From Candidatus Bathyarchaeum sp. (lineage in GTDB: Archaea; Thermoproteota; Bathyarchaeia; Bathyarchaeales; Bathyarchaeaceae): a stretch of 18,255 nt of DNA. Below the pieces are notes generated by a model, which was not told where the DNA came from, did not search any database, and saw nothing but the letters and a program-made list of their open reading frames with translations. How positions within the stretch are numbered: position 1 is the first letter of the stretch; every line of letters starts with the position of its first letter. Below, piece by piece: positions 1 through 7,287 of this stretch. The position numbers were made by a program, and so were the translations under genes. The DNA lies in assembly GCA_004376385.1 (NCBI GenBank), contig SOJY01000129.1, positions 1 to 18,255 of the forward strand, read 5' to 3'.

Positions 1-493
1 TGAAATATAAAAGAATTCCAGTCTTTTGTTATTCGGGGTTTACATGCACAGGGCAGAGCTTTCCAAAACATTCTTTTCTATGTGCGCGAAGTCGCAACGA
101 TTCTGATGCTGCTAAATTTGTTGCTAAATTGCTAGTAAGATTATCCAAACGAATTCAATTGCTTATCGGGAGTAGAAATATACTCAAGATGAAACAACTA
201 GTCTAGGGCATGCATGCCAGGAATCAACCTGCTAGATTTGAACGCGCATACTTGCTCTTTCGTGTGCCTTAATCAAGCATTTGTCCCAGATTGCAAAATA
301 AGATCGAATATGGTTTAAATTGGAGTATAATTGAGTAATAGGGTTTTAAATTGCACTAGAGCATGGAAAAGGATTTAAAAGAGCTTGAATCCAGCAAAGA
401 CAGATTTAAAAGTCAGAAAATGCGTATTTTGAAACTGTTTTCGTGCAAAAGCTTATATTCGGGATCACCACTCTTCGTTAGGCGTGATTTTGG
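1..493. other. Left flank without a recognisable gene
   Basis: I find no convincing coding region here on either strand. The sequence is AT-rich. It holds one copy of a dispersed repeat (about 218-262) also seen near 12788 and 15663, and near its right end the TATA-like box (about 451-460) of the gene starting at 494. It lies outside the integrated element. Confidence 0.5.
451..460 (+). promoter_or_regulatory. TATA-like box of the 494-2328 operon
   Basis: The stretch GCTTATATTC is centred about 38 bases before the ATG at 494. With the usual archaeal spacing of about 25 bases from TATA to start of transcription, the leader would be about 12 bases. This is inference from spacing. Confidence 0.4.
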
Positions 494-1531
494 ATGTATC
501 AAGTGAAAGTGAAAGGCACTTATTACGAGATGGGCTATGAGCAAGGAACGATGATCAAGGAGAAAACTCTTCCGCAAATCTGGTTTGAATCTTTTCATGA
601 AACTGTGCCCCTTGGAAGATTAAAGTTCGCGAATCAATGTGAAGAAATAGTCCGTCGATATATGCCAGGCTTCTTGGATGAACTCCATGGTGTTGCAGAT
701 GGTGCTGATGCGGATTATCAAAAAGTCAAGGTGTGGCCGTTGTGTTCGTATGCCAGATTCAATCCACAATCATGCTCAGCAGTAGCGATCTCTGGGGAGC
801 ACACTACAGAGGGGAAACCGCTTTTTATCCGCAACTATGATTATTTGGATTCGGATAGAGAATACCTTACGGTTTTCTGGACAGAACTCAAGAAGGGTTA
901 CGCCAGTTTAGGGTTCTCTGATTCGCTTAGCAGTAGGTATTGCGGGTTCAATGAGAAGGGCCTGGCAATTGCGGCAAGCATCGGTGGCTACGCTGGCCAA
1001 CCTCAACCAGGCCTGGTGTTCAGTCTTGTGACAAGATGGGTCCTAGACCATCATTCTACGACTAACGAGGCAGTCGAGTTTCTCACAGGTGTTCCACACT
1101 TTCACGGTTGGAACTTTCTGCTTTGCGATCTACAAAACAACATTGCCAAAGTAGAAACCTGCCCTGAAAGAGTTGAAGTGGTTAACTTCGATGAAGGAAT
1201 CGGCATTTCGACAAACCATTACGTATCAAAGGAAATGCGGAAATTCGAGGAGCAGAATTGGGTGCTTGAAGGCAGCACAATGAAAAGGTACAACAACGTA
1301 TTACAATGGTTTCAAAGCCGAAATGGACCTGTCACTACAGATTATGCACGCAGACTGGCAAGGAGTCGTACTGATGAAGGGGGACTATGCGATCGCTTCA
1401 CAGGAGTAAAAGGCGGAACACTCTGGTCTTGGATACACACATTGGGTGGTACAACTGCCCTAGTCTCTGATGGGCCTCCCTGCAAAAACGACTATCAAAC
1501 GTTGCCCACTCACTTCAAACTCAACAAATAA
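494..1531 (+). CDS. C45-type Ntn hydrolase / acyltransferase-like protein
   Basis: This 345-residue protein resembles the peptidase C45 group (acyl-CoA:6-aminopenicillanic-acid acyltransferase-like Ntn hydrolases). Family features visible: the N-terminal segment GTYYEMGYEQG, the candidate nucleophile Cys94 in CSAVAISG, then RNYDY around residues 112-116, and the later NEKGLAIAAS and STNHYVS segments. In this family the cysteine becomes the new N-terminus after self-cleavage and attacks amide or thioester bonds. The true substrate cannot be read from the sequence; many archaeal members are uncharacterised. There is no signal peptide, so it is probably cytoplasmic. The stop codon is followed after 14 bases by the start of an MBL-fold gene, so the two probably form one operon. 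The ATG start fits the upstream TATA-like box. It lies left of the integrated element and is probably host sequence or an older insertion. Confidence 0.75.
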   Translation: MYQVKVKGTYYEMGYEQGTMIKEKTLPQIWFESFHETVPLGRLKFANQCEEIVRRYMPGFLDELHGVADGADADYQKVKVWPLCSYARFNPQSCSAVAISGEHTTEGKPLFIRNYDYLDSDREYLTVFWTELKKGYASLGFSDSLSSRYCGFNEKGLAIAASIGGYAGQPQPGLVFSLVTRWVLDHHSTTNEAVEFLTGVPHFHGWNFLLCDLQNNIAKVETCPERVEVVNFDEGIGISTNHYVSKEMRKFEEQNWVLEGSTMKRYNNVLQWFQSRNGPVTTDYARRLARSRTDEGGLCDRFTGVKGGTLWSWIHTLGGTTALVSDGPPCKNDYQTLPTHFKLNK

Positions 1532-1545
1532 TTGAGGTTTGGTAG

Positions 1546-2328
1546 TTGGTCTTCAGAAAAGTGGCTGAGAACATCTATGTGATCGATAGGCAACCGGCCT
1601 ACGCAAACGTCACTGCTCTTGTTTTCCCTAGTAGAGTGGTTATGGTTGACTGTGGAATACGGCTGCCTGCAGTAATGGAGACTCGAAAGGAAATCGAAGA
1701 AATCGCCAAAAGAAAACTTGAGGTGATAATCTTGACGCATTTCCATTCTGACCATACCAGAGCCATACCAGCATTTTCCGATTGCAGAATTATCTCCTCA
1801 AACCGCCTGCTAAGGAATCTTAAACAAGCAAACCGAAAGACTCCGAAAGGATTTAAGTTAACGCTCCCCAATGAGACTTTTGATGATCAGCTGGAAATTC
1901 GAGATGGCGACGTCCGTCTCATCATCAAGCGAACAGGCGGCCACACCGATGGTTCGACGTATGCTTATTGTCCAAACTACAAAGTAATCGTTGCTGGAGA
2001 CAACTTCTGGGTAGACTACTACCCTTGGGGAGGCGCCAGAAATGGTGACCCAGATGAGTGGATCCAAGCTCTGAAAGAGTACCTCTCTCTTGATGCTAAG
2101 TATTTCATTCCTGGACATGGTCCGGTAGCTGGAAAAGACAAGGTTGTTGAACTGTTGGACTACATTGATAATGTTCGCAAAGTTATGAAAGAGATGATTG
2201 TGTCAGGAAGAACTGAGGAAGAGATCCTCAAGGCGGGATGGGAAGTGGAATATTACACATCAGGCATTGCTAAACCCTCGACCCTTAAGAAGTGGTGTAA
2301 GATCTGGCGTCGCAAGCTAAATCCTTAA
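1546..2328 (+). CDS. Metallo-beta-lactamase-fold hydrolase
   Basis: A 260-residue MBL-fold protein. The metal site is clear: HFHSDH at residues 65-70 (HxHxDH), GGHTDGS with His133, Asp152 in AGDNFW, and His191 in PGHGPV. The family hydrolyses esters, thioesters, lactams or phosphodiesters with a di-metal centre, so the substrate here is open. The start is a TTG preceded by a GAGGT-like ribosome binding site. It is the second gene of an operon with the C45-type hydrolase, which suggests both act on related amide or ester compounds (inference). The C-terminal 60 residues form a helical tail. Nothing looks broken. Confidence 0.85.
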   Translation: MVFRKVAENIYVIDRQPAYANVTALVFPSRVVMVDCGIRLPAVMETRKEIEEIAKRKLEVIILTHFHSDHTRAIPAFSDCRIISSNRLLRNLKQANRKTPKGFKLTLPNETFDDQLEIRDGDVRLIIKRTGGHTDGSTYAYCPNYKVIVAGDNFWVDYYPWGGARNGDPDEWIQALKEYLSLDAKYFIPGHGPVAGKDKVVELLDYIDNVRKVMKEMIVSGRTEEEILKAGWEVEYYTSGIAKPSTLKKWCKIWRRKLNP

Positions 2329-2379
2329 ATGTTTTATGCACGCGCGAATCCGAGTTGTCGTAGACCTACCACAAGATGA

Positions 2380-2460
2380 CTACCTCAGCTTCCTTCTTTG
2401 AGGGCATTAAATATCGAATCGCGCATGAAATTATATGGTGGCACGCGGCGAGATGGGAAG
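2380..2460 (+). repeat. Integrase-promoter-like repeat, copy 1
   Basis: This stretch matches 11921-12000 and 17683-17760: a shared ACCTCAG/ACCTCGG start, a pyrimidine tract, GRGGSMA, a TTAAATA/ATAAATA box, then CGCATG and ATGGTGG or ATGTGGG with a nearby GCACGCG/GCGCG/GCATG arm. In copy 3 it is the promoter and start region of the RHH half of the integrase. Copy 1 has no intact RHH frame behind it, although AAGGAAGTCGACCTGCAC downstream is weakly similar to the start of that gene. It may be the relic of an older integrase end. Confidence 0.55.
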
Positions 2461-2527
2461 AAGGAAGTCGACCTGCACGCGCACGCTCGCCAATCGGTGA
2501 AAAATGATTTCCCTGCATCAACCAAGG

Positions 2528-3106
2528 CTATTTCTCTGATGTTCTTGTATTTCTGTTGTCGCTCATTAGGTGCCCGCTGAAACCTACCATCCAGAGCAAA
2601 GCAGGATAGGCAATCATACGTTCCATTCCTCCTTTCCCCAAACCTAGATAGATACCAGAAGCGAATAGAACCAGCGCCGCCAGTGACATGGTCCCCAAAA
2701 TGATAGAGAGGTAAGAGAGTGGTGGTTTCTCCAGTCTGTAAGACGCTATAGCAGATATCCCAGCGAACAGAAACGTTAGCAAAGAAAAGACAACATGAAT
2801 CATTCCTGCATCTTCTGGAAACAATCCAACCCCCATTGCACCAATCCCTGCTATTGCCGCTAATACGGAGAAAAATTTGAAACTGAATGCCTTTTGAATG
2901 AAGTAGACACCAGAAACCGCCAACACGCCAAGCAAGAATACTGAAGAGTTGAATATGAGAGCAGACGGTCCGACACCCAAGTCACTTATGTAGTTCTCAG
3001 AGGTACTATAGCCAGGATAAAGCGCTTCGGCAGTGATTATGCCCAAAACGCACAAGACACTACCGATTCCCAGCAACAAGCCTGCAATCTTACTATCACT
3101 ATACAT
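2528..3106 (-). CDS. DUF998-type multi-pass membrane protein
   Basis: A 192-residue integral membrane protein with about six hydrophobic helices. The segment PGYSTSENYISDLG near residues 31-44 is the signature I associate with the DUF998 family, and the later GLFPEDAGMIH segment also fits. The biochemical role of this family is not established. The ATG at 3106 lies about 28 bases from a TATA-like GTTTTAAGTG on the minus strand (3131-3140), so it is probably transcribed alone with a very short leader. The last residues are charged (SDNRNTRTSEK), consistent with a cytoplasmic tail. It lies outside the att sites. Confidence 0.8.
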   Translation of the reverse strand: MYSDSKIAGLLLGIGSVLCVLGIITAEALYPGYSTSENYISDLGVGPSALIFNSSVFLLGVLAVSGVYFIQKAFSFKFFSVLAAIAGIGAMGVGLFPEDAGMIHVVFSLLTFLFAGISAIASYRLEKPPLSYLSIILGTMSLAALVLFASGIYLGLGKGGMERMIAYPALLWMVGFSGHLMSDNRNTRTSEK

Positions 3107-3314
3107 AATAACCCGAAGTAGGGCTCAGAACACTTAAAACTTGTGCGCGAACCGAACCCACTATATTTTTGGATATCGCTCAAGGGCCTGCGGATTCAGA
3201 GCTAGGAGATACGCGCGTGTTCTTGTTCTGCTTAGACAGCTGTTGGTTGTCAATATTTAAGAAAAGAACTACATGCACTTAATAGCAGTATTACCGTACT
3301 GTGAGGAAGTTTAA

Positions 3315-3645
3315 ATGATAACATATGAGGATTTCAGAAGAGTTGATATGCGAGTTGGCAGAGTATTGGTAGTCGAGGATTTTCCAGAGGCGAGAAAGCC
3401 TTCTTACAAGTTGACAATAGATTTCGGCCATGAAATCGGCGTAAAGAAATCCAGTGCCCAAATCACAGGATACAGGAAAGAAGAGTTAGTGGGAAGACTA
3501 AGGTGTTATCAACTTCCCACCCAAAAAAATCGCTAATTTTCAATCTGAGGTATTGACTCTGGGAGTCGCAGATAGGTCTAGGAAAAGCATTTGGTTCATA
3601 ATTCAACCTGATAGTGACGTAGAATTGGGCACGAGAGTAGAATAG
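3315..3645 (+). pseudogene. csaA: Frameshifted CsaA-type tRNA-binding-domain protein
   Basis: The first 60 or so residues (MITYEDFRRVDMRVGRVLVV, then EDFPEARKPSYKLTIDFG and SSAQITGYRKEELVG) are typical of CsaA, a dimeric protein of about 110 residues with one tRNA-binding (OB) domain, proposed to act as an export-related chaperone. After about position 3497 the frame runs into a stop at 3534. The correct continuation (VINFPPKKIANFQSEVLTLG, then VADRSR and VELGTRVE) is in the +1 frame and stops at 3643-3645. The shift lies between about 3494 and 3506 and fits loss of a few bases, because the family usually has about two more residues there. A GAGG ribosome binding site precedes the ATG. It is either a genuine pseudogene at a worn integration border or an assembly error. 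Confidence 0.85.
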
Positions 3646-3659
3646 CACGGAATAGCAAT

Positions 3660-3757
3660 TCGTAAACTTTCGGAATGCCCTCATCGAGGCGATAGGGAAG
3701 CTGAGCTGTCTAAAACTTGAGAATGACCTCAAGAGCCATGCGGACTCTGAGGTCTGA
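3660..3757 (+). pseudogene. Remnant of an older RHH integrase N-terminal half (intN)
   Basis: In the frame of the integrase C-terminal half, directly upstream of the left att core, the DNA reads NALIEAIGKL followed by a short linker, SHADSEV and a TGA stop at 3755-3757, then GRDLNLGARLHRP across att. The right end of the element reads SENALVEAIGRL, a linker, then GRGRDLNPGARLHRP. The two are plainly related. Only the last part of the RHH domain survives; its first half is missing and the frame upstream is broken. It starts 15 bases after the stop of the broken csaA. This is what remains if a second element entered the same tRNA target next to an older one. Confidence 0.75.
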
Positions 3758-3795
3758 GGCCGGGATTTGAACCTGGGCGCCAGGCTCCACAGGCC
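3758..3795 (+). repeat. attL core (tRNA-His-like 3' segment)
   Basis: This 38-base stretch is identical to 17933-17970 except for one base (T at 3774, C at 17949). On the minus strand it spells the anticodon loop (GTG), the anticodon stem, the variable region and the T-arm of a tRNA-His-like molecule. Homology ends abruptly after AGGCC at 3795, where the left copy continues into integrase code and the right copy into the D-arm side of the tRNA. That places the crossover within the shared segment. Confidence 0.85.
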
Positions 3796-4627
3796 CGGCA
3801 ACTGTGATAATGACAGGTTGCTTGCCGGCTTTTATGACTTCTGCAGGGTCGACCTCGGGCTGGCGGACGCTACCTCGAAGGAGTACAGGAGGAAGATGAA
3901 GCGGTTCTTCCAAGCCGTCAACAAGCGGGCTTATGACGTGACTGCGGAAGACGTCAGAAGCTACTTGAAGCCTTTCAGTAGCGGCAACCTGAACAGTTAT
4001 GGTAATGCCTTGAAGCCCTTGAAGAAATTCTTCCGGGACTTCATGAAAATGGAGGATGTCGTTGGAAGCTTCAAGTTCAGGAAGATAACGCTGAGACCCG
4101 TTGTAGTACCTACAAAGGAAGAACTGCAGAGGTTTTATCGAGCCTTGAGGACTAAGCGAGCTAGGGCACTGTTCTTGATGTACGCCAGCACCGGATTGAG
4201 GAAGAAAGAGCTGCTCTCGCTAACAAAAGGTGACATTGATTGGGAGAAGAGAATGATTATCCCGAACAACCACAATGGCGACACCAAAAGGTCGTGGGTC
4301 ACCTTCTTCAACGAGGAAGCTGAACAGGCGTTGAGGGGATACCTCAAGACGAGAACGGACAGCAACCCCAAGCTGTTCAGGATCTCGCCACAGACCTTCA
4401 TCGACATCTGGAAGTACGCAAGCCAGGACAGCGAGGTCAAGATCACGCCCCAGGTCCTTAGAAGGTGGTTCTGCAACGAGCTGGGCAAACTGAGTGTTCC
4501 AGACAGGTTTGTGGACGCTTTCTGCGGGAGGGTACCGAAATCTGTCCTAGCGAGACGGTACAGCGATTATGCACCACAAAAGATGAATGATGTCTACGAC
4601 AAGGCAAACCTTAAAATGCTTTCTTAG
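3767..4627 (+). CDS. int: Tyrosine recombinase, C-terminal catalytic half (intC), SSV-type split integrase
   Basis: Encodes the core-binding and catalytic domains of a tyrosine recombinase. Visible elements: a SAM-like core-binding domain (about residues 20-100 of this frame), Arg in STGLRKKELLSL, a candidate Lys in TKRSWVTFF, QVLRRWF where the usual box is HxLR, and the nucleophile Tyr in LARRYSDY (codon 4559-4561). The first ten residues are the translated att core; the apparent TTG start lies inside the tRNA-like sequence and is probably not a real initiation site. In the excised circle this frame continues directly from the RHH half at 17756-17970, giving about 348 residues, a normal length for such enzymes. 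Once integrated it has no proper start or promoter, so it should be silent. The His to Gln change in the HxLR box is worth noting; the His is not universally conserved in archaeal members. Confidence 0.9.
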   Translation: MNLGARLHRPGNCDNDRLLAGFYDFCRVDLGLADATSKEYRRKMKRFFQAVNKRAYDVTAEDVRSYLKPFSSGNLNSYGNALKPLKKFFRDFMKMEDVVGSFKFRKITLRPVVVPTKEELQRFYRALRTKRARALFLMYASTGLRKKELLSLTKGDIDWEKRMIIPNNHNGDTKRSWVTFFNEEAEQALRGYLKTRTDSNPKLFRISPQTFIDIWKYASQDSEVKITPQVLRRWFCNELGKLSVPDRFVDAFCGRVPKSVLARRYSDYAPQKMNDVYDKANLKMLS

Positions 4628-4729
4628 GCTTCAAAAAAAGGGAGGGTTGGGGGTAGGAGATAGCCCCTACGCGTCGGTGGGACCTATCTTCTTGCCCTCA
4701 GTCTCAGACGCTATGCTGGCTCTGCAAGG

Positions 4730-4876
4730 CTACTCTTCGGACTCTTTGGAATCTGTGTCTTTGGTATTCAATTGAACGCTGCGGTTGTCCATTGCGTCCT
4801 GGTACTCTGTGCTTGTTGGATTCTTGGCATCTGATCGCTGATCATTTGGGGTTCGACTACTTCCTTTTCCCATCAT
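4730..4876 (-). CDS. Small hydrophilic protein, 48 residues (NDQRSDxKNPTS type)
   Basis: On the minus strand a perfect AGGAGG (4883-4888) stands six bases before tandem ATG codons at 4874-4876 and 4871-4873. The frame runs MMGKGSSRTPNDQRSDAKNP, then TSTEYQDAMDNRSVQ, and ends in an acidic tail before TAG. I recall a widespread family of tiny proteins with the NDQRSN..NP...Y..A..DNR pattern; no function is known to me. The protein is polar, probably disordered, and has no membrane segment. Upstream is a 12-base palindrome (4890-4901) and a TATA-like AATAAAAC at about 4905-4912, so it has its own promoter. It is convergent with intC. The strong ribosome binding site and the family pattern are the evidence that it is real. 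Confidence 0.75.
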   Translation of the reverse strand: MMGKGSSRTPNDQRSDAKNPTSTEYQDAMDNRSVQLNTKDTDSKESEE

Positions 4877-4889
4877 TTCAAACCTCCTA

Positions 4890-4901
4890 CATGCGCGCAT
4901 G
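4890..4901. promoter_or_regulatory. Perfect palindrome CATGCGCGCATG between TATA and RBS of the 48-residue gene
   Basis: A perfect 12-base palindrome lies directly downstream of the TATA-like AATAAAAC (minus strand) and one base upstream of the AGGAGG ribosome binding site. That is a normal location for a repressor site. Similar GCGCG-containing motifs recur in several intergenic regions of this window. Confidence 0.45.
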
Positions 4902-4978
4902 CTGTTTTATTCTTCTTCCCCGAAGAAGCGTTATTCACAACTTCATCAGATCCTTTTCTCTTCATTTATTATCCATCC

Positions 4979-5036
4979 ATACTATCTAGCAATAGTATCT
5001 GTCAATAGTTTTATATAAGCCTTGTGATTATACTAT
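4979..5036 (+). promoter_or_regulatory. Promoter and three-part operator of the winged-helix/methyltransferase gene
   Basis: A perfect inverted repeat ATACTAT (4979-4985), six bases, ATAGTAT (4992-4998) lies just before a TATA box TTTATATAA (about 5009-5017). The half-site ATACTAT occurs a third time at 5030-5036, just before the expected transcription start near 5040. The TATA box is about 28 bases before the ATG at 5042, so the message is leaderless. The neighbouring gene encodes a winged-helix domain, so autoregulation through these sites is likely (inference). Confidence 0.65.
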
Positions 5037-5041
5037 ACTCG

Positions 5042-6517
5042 ATGACGATGCAAGATTCCCGTTTCCTCAAGTATTTGGAGTATTTCGGGAGGTTACCCTC
5101 GGCTCGAGTGTATTACTGGATTGTTGGGAGACAGGAAAAGGGAGTAACTGCGAAATGGCTTGCAAAGGAAATGGACCGCTCGATTCAAACAACAACAAAT
5201 GCGCTTAGGAGTCTTGAGCGCGAGGGACTTCTCGAAAGCAAGAAAGCCGGAAGAGAAAGAATATACAAACTGAAAGATCCGGACTTATACGAGAGCTTGA
5301 TGAGACAGTCAATGCTAAGGATTCAATCTTCAGGAAAGAGAATTCCAGAAGATCAAATGTCAACAGGGATTTTCAAGGATAACATAGGAAGATGGCTCTC
5401 TTACCTAGCAGATATGATGGAAGGGACGTTGTACTCAGACCTAAGGTTCAAAAGCCCTGTCATAGATACAACAGCAGATTATATTATTGAGAACAAGTTC
5501 GGACAATACTTAATTCTTATCTTTCACATCAAGAACCTCAAGGACCATGAAGCTGCAATTGGTCGGATTTTCTCTCTAGCGACCCCTAGAAGCATCATTC
5601 CCAACCTGCACACTGTTTTCATTGTTGGGTTCGTAAGCAACTACGAGATTATTAAACTTGTTCGAAATGGTTTCTGGAGGCTCCTTGACCACTTGGAGAA
5701 GGCTCAGCTCTTGATCTCGAGCAATGTCATTATAGAGAAGGAGAATGCTGTTGATCTTATAGAGCCCGAGTTCGCTAAGAAGATAGGCTCAAAGATAGCT
5801 GAGCTCATGACCTTCCATAGTGAAGAGGCTCTGCCTGGGGAAGATTGGGTATCCGACATAAGCGAGAGGCGCGAACGAGCTATGAAATATCTGCAGGGTA
5901 GAATCAACCCAAAGGCTGGAGAAAGGTGGATCGTCAAAGACATCCTCGCGCCAACTCCGTATATGCGTAAGCTTCTATCAAGAGATGAGGAGCTAGAAAA
6001 GCTATTGAATCCTGAGAGTTTCTTGGCAATCCATGGCTTGAAGAAGGCAGGTGCTTTTCTCGACGTTGCTTGCTTTGATGGGCTATTCACAAGAGCTGCA
6101 ACTAGGATAGTAGGTCGTGAAGGAAAGATATACGCGATAGACCCCTCTCCCACGGCGGTTCAAAACGTGAGGGTATTCGCTGATGAGAAGGGGATTGGTA
6201 ACCTCGTTGTAAAGGAAGGTCTTGCCGAGAAGGTAATGCTTGGCGAAGAGATAGCTGACATAGCGTTTTTTGGGACTGTCGTACCAAGTCTCTACAATCC
6301 AGTGAAGGCTTTCCACAATGCCCATCGCATGCTGAGGGCTGGTGGTAAATTGGTAGTACTAGAGTGGAAACAGGGGGATCTGGATGCCGGTCCTACAGTC
6401 TACAAGAAACTGGGAAGAGAGAAAGTCAAGGCGTACATTGAAGCTGCTGGGTTTGCAGTCGAGGCAACTGAGGATGAGGGAGACTACTTCTACACCATTA
6501 TTGCTATAAAGAAGTAG
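5042..6517 (+). CDS. ArsR-like winged-helix protein fused to a SAM methyltransferase-like domain
   Basis: The 491-residue protein has three parts. Residues 15-85 form a winged helix (GVTAKWLAKEMDRSIQTTTN, then LRSLEREGLLESKKAGRERIYKL). Residues about 110-260 are a central alpha/beta domain I do not recognise (YLILIFHIKNLKDH; TVFIVGFVSNYEIIKLV). Residues about 300-491 are a class I methyltransferase fold with motif I FLDVACFDG, motif II GKIYAIDPSPT and later RMLRAGGKLVVLEW. Motif I departs from the usual DxGxGxG (DVACFDG), so SAM binding is uncertain; the fold may serve as a ligand sensor. I chose the ATG at 5042, not the in-frame GTG at 5024, because of the TATA-to-start distance and because 5024 would lie upstream of the transcript. 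Its stop is three bases before the integrase remnant. Confidence 0.7.
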   Translation: MTMQDSRFLKYLEYFGRLPSARVYYWIVGRQEKGVTAKWLAKEMDRSIQTTTNALRSLEREGLLESKKAGRERIYKLKDPDLYESLMRQSMLRIQSSGKRIPEDQMSTGIFKDNIGRWLSYLADMMEGTLYSDLRFKSPVIDTTADYIIENKFGQYLILIFHIKNLKDHEAAIGRIFSLATPRSIIPNLHTVFIVGFVSNYEIIKLVRNGFWRLLDHLEKAQLLISSNVIIEKENAVDLIEPEFAKKIGSKIAELMTFHSEEALPGEDWVSDISERRERAMKYLQGRINPKAGERWIVKDILAPTPYMRKLLSRDEELEKLLNPESFLAIHGLKKAGAFLDVACFDGLFTRAATRIVGREGKIYAIDPSPTAVQNVRVFADEKGIGNLVVKEGLAEKVMLGEEIADIAFFGTVVPSLYNPVKAFHNAHRMLRAGGKLVVLEWKQGDLDAGPTVYKKLGREKVKAYIEAAGFAVEATEDEGDYFYTIIAIKK

Positions 6518-6520
6518 CTT

Positions 6521-6652
6521 ATGCGTGTGGACACCTTCTGCGGATGCGTTCCGAAGTCGGTGCTTGCGAAACGGTATAGCGATTTCACAGCAGAGAAGTT
6601 GAGAAAAATCTACAATAAGGTTGGGTTAAGAGCTCTTAGTTCGCTTGTATGA
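6521..6652 (+). pseudogene. Second integrase C-terminal remnant (43 codons)
   Basis: The frame encodes TFCGCVPKSVLAKRYSDF, then TAEKLRKIYNKVGLRALSSLV and a stop. It aligns directly with the end of intC (AFCGRVPKSVLARRYSDY, then APQKMNDVYDKANLKMLS). It keeps the nucleophile Tyr (RYSD) but nothing upstream of it, so it cannot be a working enzyme. The difference in sequence shows that it came from a related but distinct integrase. It lies inside the element, three bases after the methyltransferase-like gene, and its last 17 bases overlap the end of the convergent HEPN gene. It is evidence for stacked integration or recombination between related elements. Confidence 0.85.
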
Positions 6653-7205
6653 CTAGGCGAGCTTGAATCGAGTGCAGAACTTCTCCCAGTACACCGTTGC
6701 CTATGTTGACTAAGAATCTATTTCTTGCAACCTGGTCGCCATCTGTATGCTCTGTCTTTTTTCCATGGAAAAGGTTACACCTAACTTGATATAGAATCCT
6801 CATCAATGCTTCCATGTTCCCAAAGTTATACTGCTCCAGTTTGATTGATTTACACTCATTTTTCTTCACTACTCGACACTTGGCGCACACATGAAGTCCA
6901 TCTATATCCAATGCTTCACGGAGTTGTAGGGTTGCAGTTTTCACCCAACTATTAGGGGGAACAGGTCCTTTTCCTCTGCCGACGCATTCAGTCATGACCA
7001 ACTCCTCTGCGTCAATCTTTACACTACTAAACAGATTCTCGTTTTTTCTGCCAAACTCTAGAATCCTTTTCGTTTCTTTCTCTTCCTTGCTGAGCGCATC
7101 ATAGTAGAGATTGAGTAATGTCCAATGGAAAAAGAAATCTTTAAACTGCTCTGGATAGTTTCTGGATGCCAGCCAGTCTCTGATGACTTCTTTTGCATTT
7201 TGCAT
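6636..7205 (-). CDS. HEPN-domain protein, possible ribonuclease
   Basis: A helical protein of about 189 residues. Near its end, ILYQVRCNLFHGKK (about residues 137-150) contains the R-x4-H motif of HEPN domains (Arg142, His147), followed by DGDQVARNRFLVNIGN, a pattern common in HEPN proteins. A central CAKC...C segment (residues 107-118) might bind metal. HEPN proteins are often RNases in toxin-antitoxin, abortive-infection or CRISPR-associated systems; activity here is inferred. A TTG at 7232 would extend the frame by nine codons. I prefer the ATG at 7205 because a GGAGGAG lies 11 bases before it. It is the last of four same-strand genes. Its last codons lie inside the integrase remnant, so its C-terminus was set or altered by that insertion. 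Confidence 0.65.
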   Translation of the reverse strand: MQNAKEVIRDWLASRNYPEQFKDFFFHWTLLNLYYDALSKEEKETKRILEFGRKNENLFSSVKIDAEELVMTECVGRGKGPVPPNSWVKTATLQLREALDIDGLHVCAKCRVVKKNECKSIKLEQYNFGNMEALMRILYQVRCNLFHGKKTEHTDGDQVARNRFLVNIGNGVLGEVLHSIQARLVIQAN

Positions 7206-7287
7206 TCTGCCAGTTGCTCCTCCGATTCCCAATTTCTATCACCTAAAGAACGCACGAATTATTTGGTTCTGATTCATATTTCATATG

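Noticed and set aside
2398..2580. Open frame of 60 codons on the plus strand
   Set aside because: It overlaps promoter repeat copy 1 and the end of the DUF998 gene, has no ribosome binding site and no family likeness; only a weak similarity to the intN start was noted.
4645..4672. Possible terminator hairpin (GTAGG/CCTAC) after intC
   Set aside because: Only five pairs, a long loop and no T tract behind it.
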